DNA from: Salinibacterium hongtaonis
GTDB lineage: Bacteria; Actinomycetota; Actinomycetes; Actinomycetales; Microbacteriaceae
Length of the DNA stretch: 64,000 nucleotides
Direction of reading: 5' to 3'
Assembly (NCBI RefSeq): GCF_003065485.1
Contig: NZ_CP026951.1
Location: 2,542,001 to 2,606,000 of the forward strand
The translations under genes were made by a program, and so were the position numbers. Shown here piece by piece: positions 60,612-64,000 of the stretch. The notes beneath the pieces were generated by a model. It saw only the letters and a program-made list of their open reading frames with translations, was not told the origin of the DNA and made no database searches. Each line of letters begins with the position of its first letter. Position 1 is the first letter of the stretch.

Positions 60612-61676
60612 TTAGGCGATCGACTTTTCGGCGCTAAGCGCCGTAGTGGCACGGTGTTGAACGGGGCTTGCGGTTGACTCGCGCACGACGAGCCGGGCGG
60701 GTTCCAGTTCACTGTCAGCCACGTCCAGGCCCGCGATCAGAGAAAGAAGGGCCCTGGCGGATGCTCCGCCCCACTCCTGCACCGAGGTCACCACGGTGGT
60801 CAGGGCGGGAAAGTTGTGGCGCCCCGCCTCGCCCCCATCGAACCCCGTCACCGACAGGTCTTCTGGCACGCGCAGCCCGAGCCGCTGGGCGACCCCCATC
60901 CCCGCGAGAGCCATGGGATCGTTCGCGTAGACGATCGCTGTCGGCGGATGCTCAAGCGCCAACAGATCACGGGTCGCCTTGGCGCCGCCCTGGGCCGTGA
61001 AATCCGCCTCGACCACGAGGTCGGGGCGCAGGCCATGCAGGGTCAGCGCCTCAGAGAACGCCATCGACCTGCGGGCGGCGTGCAGCATCCCGCTCGATCC
61101 TGCGACATGCGCGATGCGGCGGTGGCCGAGATCCACGAGGTGATCGACGGCGGCGCGGATGCCCGGCGCATCGTCGACAGAGACGGCGGGGAACTCGGAG
61201 TGCTGCTGGGGATGACCGAGGGTGACGGCGAGCAACCCCAGCTCCCGCAGAAGGGGCACGCGGGAGTCTGACTCCCGCAGGTCGGTGAGGATGACGCCGT
61301 CGACCCGGTCATGGGCAACGAGCTGCCGATAGGTCTCGTGCTCGGCACGTTCGTCGGGAACCATGCTCAGCACGAGGGCCTGCCCCACCGGCGCAAGCGC
61401 GGCCTCGATGCCGGCGATGAAGGCCGGAAAGAACGAGTCCTCCGAAATCACAGCGGGGTCGCGGGCGATGACAAGGCCGAGAGCATAGGCGCGGGCTGTG
61501 GTGAGTGAACGCGCGCGCACGCTCGGAACCCAGCCGAGTTCGCCAGCGGCTCGCAGGATGCGGTCCCTCGACTGTGGGGCGACGCCCGGTTTGCCGTTCA
61601 GGGCGAAGGAGACGAGCGACTTGCTCACCCCGGCGGCACGAGCAACGTCATCGATCGTGGCGCGTTGCTTAACCAT
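60612..61676 (-). CDS. LacI-family transcriptional repressor of the sugar operon
   Basis: A 354-residue repressor. The HTH is at residues 6-28 (ATIDDVARAAGVSKSLVSFAL) with the hinge helix RARSLTTARAYALG. The sugar-binding core shows GLVIARDPA, FFPAFIAGIEAAL, DGVILTDL, and TAIVYANDPMALAGMG. GAGGAGG precedes ATG 61676. It is the first gene of the operon, so it controls itself and the transport/GH130 genes, probably through the palindrome at 61750. The inducer is likely the imported sugar. Confidence 0.95.
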   Translation of the reverse strand: MVKQRATIDDVARAAGVSKSLVSFALNGKPGVAPQSRDRILRAAGELGWVPSVRARSLTTARAYALGLVIARDPAVISEDSFFPAFIAGIEAALAPVGQALVLSMVPDERAEHETYRQLVAHDRVDGVILTDLRESDSRVPLLRELGLLAVTLGHPQQHSEFPAVSVDDAPGIRAAVDHLVDLGHRRIAHVAGSSGMLHAARRSMAFSEALTLHGLRPDLVVEADFTAQGGAKATRDLLALEHPPTAIVYANDPMALAGMGVAQRLGLRVPEDLSVTGFDGGEAGRHNFPALTTVVTSVQEWGGASARALLSLIAGLDVADSELEPARLVVRESTASPVQHRATTALSAEKSIA

Positions 61677-61749
61677 CGCGGCCTCCTCGTCGAGCGCCCG
61701 GCATCATCCGGAATCGTCCGCGAGGCGACGCTGCGCCACCGCCTCTGGC

Positions 61750-61763
61750 CTAAACCGGTTTAG
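61750..61763. promoter_or_regulatory. LacI-type operator upstream of the lacI-led operon
   Basis: CTAAACCGGTTTAG is a perfect 14-bp palindrome with the central CG expected for LacI-family operators. It lies 74 bp before the LacI start codon and 57 bp past the end of mmsA. Confidence 0.85.
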
Positions 61764-61819
61764 CCACGGTACGTCCAAGTCGAGGCTTAATCAACCCCGT
61801 TTGGGGGCCAAGCCTGGCG

Positions 61820-63319
61820 CTAGTCGTGCTGCGGGAACCCCAGGTTGATGCCGCCGTGCGACGGGTCAAGCCACCGAGAGGTGACCGCCTTCTCGCGCGT
61901 GAAGAACGCGACTCCGGCCGGCCCATACGCCTTGGCGTCGCCAAACAGCGACTGCTTCCAGCCGCCGAACGAGTGGTAACCAACGGGCACCGGGATCGGC
62001 ACGTTGATGCCGACCATGCCGACCTGTACCTCGTACTGAAAGCGGCGAGCCGCGCCACCGTCGTTGGTGAAGATCGCGGTTCCGTTGCCGTACGGCGACT
62101 CGTTGATCAGGTCGAGCCCTTCCTCATACGACCCCACCCGCACAATCGACAGCACGGGCCCGAAGATCTCGTCTTTGTAGACGGCGGAGGTCGGCGAGAC
62201 CTTGTCGAACAGGGTAGGGCCGAGCCAGAATCCGGATGCGTCGCCATCGACCTCGATGCCGCGTCCGTCCACGACAACAAGGGCTCCGTCGGCCTCGGCG
62301 ACCTCAATGTACGAGGCGACCTTGTCGCGGTGAGCCTCGGTGATGAGCGGCCCCATGTCGCAGTTTCGGGTTCCGTCGCCGACCGTGAGCCCCGCCATGC
62401 GACTGGTGATCTTCTCGATCAGATCGTCGGCAACGGGCTCGACCGCAACCACGACGCTGATGGCCATGCACCGTTCGCCCGCTGAGCCGAAGCCCGCGTT
62501 GACGGCGGCGTCGGCGGCCAGGTCGAGGTCAGCATCCGGCAGCACGAGCATGTGGTTCTTGGCCCCGCCGAGCGCCTGGACCCGCTTGCCGTTCTTGGCC
62601 GCTGTCTCATAGATGTAGCGGGCGATGGGGGTCGACCCCACGAACGAAATGGAGGCGACGTCGGGGTGCTCAAGCAGAGCATCGACGGCCTCCTTATCGC
62701 CGTGCACGACGTTGAAGACTCCTGCGGGCAGGCCGGCTTCTGCCAGCAGCTGCGCCATCCAGTTCGCCGCCGATGGGTCCTTCTCGCTCGGCTTGAGCAC
62801 CACGGTGTTGCCCGCGGCGATCGCGATGGGAAAGAACCACAGCGGCACCATCGCGGGAAAGTTGAATGGGCTGATGATGCCCACGACCCCGATGGGCTGG
62901 CGCAGCGTGTAAACGTCGACACCCGTGGAGACATTCTCGGAGTAGTCGCCCTTCATCAGGTGCGGCATTCCGAGGGCAAATTCCACAACCTCGAGGCCGC
63001 GCGCGATCTCGCCCAGAGCATCCGAGGTCACCTTGCCGTGCTCAGAGGTGAGGATGGCGGCAAGCTCTGATTTGCGCGCGTTGAGAAGCTCCCGGAAGGT
63101 GAACAGGATGCTCTGACGCTTAGCAAGAGAGGTGTCTCGCCACGCGCTAAAGGCGGCAGAAGCCGCGGCGATGGCTGTGTCGACGTCGCCCGTGCTCGCG
63201 AGGCGCACGGTCGTGGAGACCGTGCCGCGGGCGGGGTTATAGACGGGAGCGGTGCGGCGGGATTCTCCGTCGAAGGCCCTGCCGTCGATCCAGTGGCTGA
63301 GGGTGGGAATGTCGGTCAT
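61820..63319 (-). CDS. mmsA: Methylmalonate-semialdehyde dehydrogenase (CoA-acylating), MmsA
   Basis: A 499-residue aldehyde dehydrogenase. It has the MmsA features: FNFPAMVPLWFFPIAIAAGNTVVLKPSE, the active-site Cys284 in GSAGERCMAISV, and the C-terminal VGINVPIPVPVGYHSFGGWKQSLFGD with GPAGVAFFTREKAVTSRW. The usual ALDH general-base Glu region is replaced by GGAKNHMLVLPDAD, as in CoA-acylating members. It converts malonate or methylmalonate semialdehyde to acetyl- or propionyl-CoA. ATG 63319 has AAAGGAA upstream. It follows an aminotransferase gene, so together they degrade beta-alanine or a related omega-amino acid. Confidence 0.94.
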   Translation of the reverse strand: MTDIPTLSHWIDGRAFDGESRRTAPVYNPARGTVSTTVRLASTGDVDTAIAAASAAFSAWRDTSLAKRQSILFTFRELLNARKSELAAILTSEHGKVTSDALGEIARGLEVVEFALGMPHLMKGDYSENVSTGVDVYTLRQPIGVVGIISPFNFPAMVPLWFFPIAIAAGNTVVLKPSEKDPSAANWMAQLLAEAGLPAGVFNVVHGDKEAVDALLEHPDVASISFVGSTPIARYIYETAAKNGKRVQALGGAKNHMLVLPDADLDLAADAAVNAGFGSAGERCMAISVVVAVEPVADDLIEKITSRMAGLTVGDGTRNCDMGPLITEAHRDKVASYIEVAEADGALVVVDGRGIEVDGDASGFWLGPTLFDKVSPTSAVYKDEIFGPVLSIVRVGSYEEGLDLINESPYGNGTAIFTNDGGAARRFQYEVQVGMVGINVPIPVPVGYHSFGGWKQSLFGDAKAYGPAGVAFFTREKAVTSRWLDPSHGGINLGFPQHD

Positions 63320-63339
63320 GAGTGGTTCCTTTGTTTGCA

Positions 63340-64000
63340 TCAAAACAGCTCGAGAACTTCGTCGTAGATGGCGAGCGCCTCGGCCACTTCCGAGTCAGTG
63401 ACAACGCACGGCGGCACCACATGGATGCGGTTGTCCTGAGTGATGGTGAGCAGGTTTCTCGACACGAGCTCCGATTTGACCTGCCCCATCACTGCGGCAG
63501 AAACGGGCTCGCGGGTTTCGCGGTCAGAGACCAGTTCGAGCGCCCAGAAGACTCCCTCTCCGCGGACCTCCCCAATGATCGGATGCTTGTCAGCGAGCGC
63601 GCACAGCCCCGGCCCGAGCACATCCGCTCCGATGCGGGCAGCGTTATCGACGATGCCCTCGCGCTCCATCGCGTCGAGCGCTCCGATGATCGATCCCATC
63701 GCCAGCGGATGCCCGCTGTAGGTGAGCCCGCCGGGAAAGACTTGCTCGTCGAAGTCTGCGGCGATCGGGTCGGAAATGATTACGCCACCAACGGGCACAT
63801 AGCCCGAGTTGACGCCCTTGGCGAAGGTGATGAGGTCGGGCACGACGTCGTATCCGTCGAGGGCGAGCCACCGGCCCGTGCGCCCGAATCCGGCCATGAC
63901 CTCGTCGAGGATGAGCACGATGCCGTAGCGGTCGCACAGCTCGCGAACCCCGGCTAGGTATCCGGGCGGAGGGGGCAGGATGCCCGCCGTGCCCGGCACG
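63340..64000 (-). CDS. Class III aminotransferase (omega-amino acid:pyruvate type), N-terminus cut by window edge
   Basis: Only the C-terminal 220 residues are in the window. They include LILDEVMAGFGRTGRW with the PLP Asp, the Schiff-base Lys in ITFAKGVNSGYVPVGGVIISD, FPGGLTYSGHPLAMGSIIGAL, and RGEGVFWALELV. It transfers an amino group from an omega-amino acid such as beta-alanine to a keto acid. It lies 20 bases upstream of mmsA and is in the same operon, which suggests the product is malonate semialdehyde. Confidence 0.93.
   Translation of the reverse strand, partial: VPGTAGILPPPPGYLAGVRELCDRYGIVLILDEVMAGFGRTGRWLALDGYDVVPDLITFAKGVNSGYVPVGGVIISDPIAADFDEQVFPGGLTYSGHPLAMGSIIGALDAMEREGIVDNAARIGADVLGPGLCALADKHPIIGEVRGEGVFWALELVSDRETREPVSAAVMGQVKSELVSRNLLTITQDNRIHVVPPCVVTDSEVAEALAIYDEVLELF

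Overview
The window looks like a chromosomal segment of a GC-rich actinobacterium, most likely a Microbacteriaceae member. The basis is the codon usage, many TAnnnT -10 boxes sitting 6-7 nt before start codons (leaderless-type promoters), a mycothiol-type DinB/MDMPI protein and a very large actinobacterial DUF11 surface protein. The genus cannot be read from the sequence. No tRNA, rRNA, CRISPR array, intact transposase or replication origin was found.

Layout. 0-5 kb: edge of a tripartite tricarboxylate transporter (TctB) with a divergent GntR/FCD regulator, then purL, an EamA exporter and chorismate mutase. 5-29 kb: a catabolic island. It holds (a) a minus-strand operon for an aromatic meta-cleavage route: extradiol dioxygenase, two-component flavin monooxygenase, C-C hydrolase, and a flavin reductase fused to an IclR-like sensor domain; (b) a divergent IclR regulator and a second meta-cleavage hydrolase; (c) an MFS exporter and a complete oligopeptide-type ABC importer (two permeases, two ATPases) opposite a tandem TetR regulator; (d) a CitE-like lyase, class III CoA-transferase, MaoC-like hydratase, MmgE/PrpD protein, LysR regulator, acyl-CoA dehydrogenase and acyl-CoA ligase, a family set matching bacterial itaconate degradation loci; (e) a solute-binding lipoprotein and a GlcG-like protein. 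The iclR and glcG promoters are nearly colinear copies of each other over about 125 bp, which ties the two ends of the island into one likely regulon.

29-54 kb: mostly housekeeping and general genes: GNAT, MDMPI-like protein, purA, a MalT-like LuxR regulator, a 2089-residue surface protein, class II amidotransferase, a frameshifted D-amino-acid dehydrogenase, a membrane protein/YtrA-type GntR pair, TrmH-type methyltransferase, quinone reductase, argG, pentapeptide protein, TetR, HAD phosphatase, septum-formation-domain protein, pyrE and a P1B ATPase.

54-64 kb: a LacI-led sugar operon (LacI, binding protein, two permeases, GH130 enzyme, large secreted protein), then methylmalonate/malonate-semialdehyde dehydrogenase and a class III aminotransferase cut by the right edge.

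Signs of gene decay were found that simple ORF calling misses: a broken flavin-reductase remnant (26.8-27.0 kb), a multiply frameshifted Ohr/OsmC remnant (29.4-29.5 kb), a D-amino-acid dehydrogenase split over three frames (42.2-43.5 kb), and a probable C-terminal frameshift in the class II amidotransferase (about 42.1 kb).
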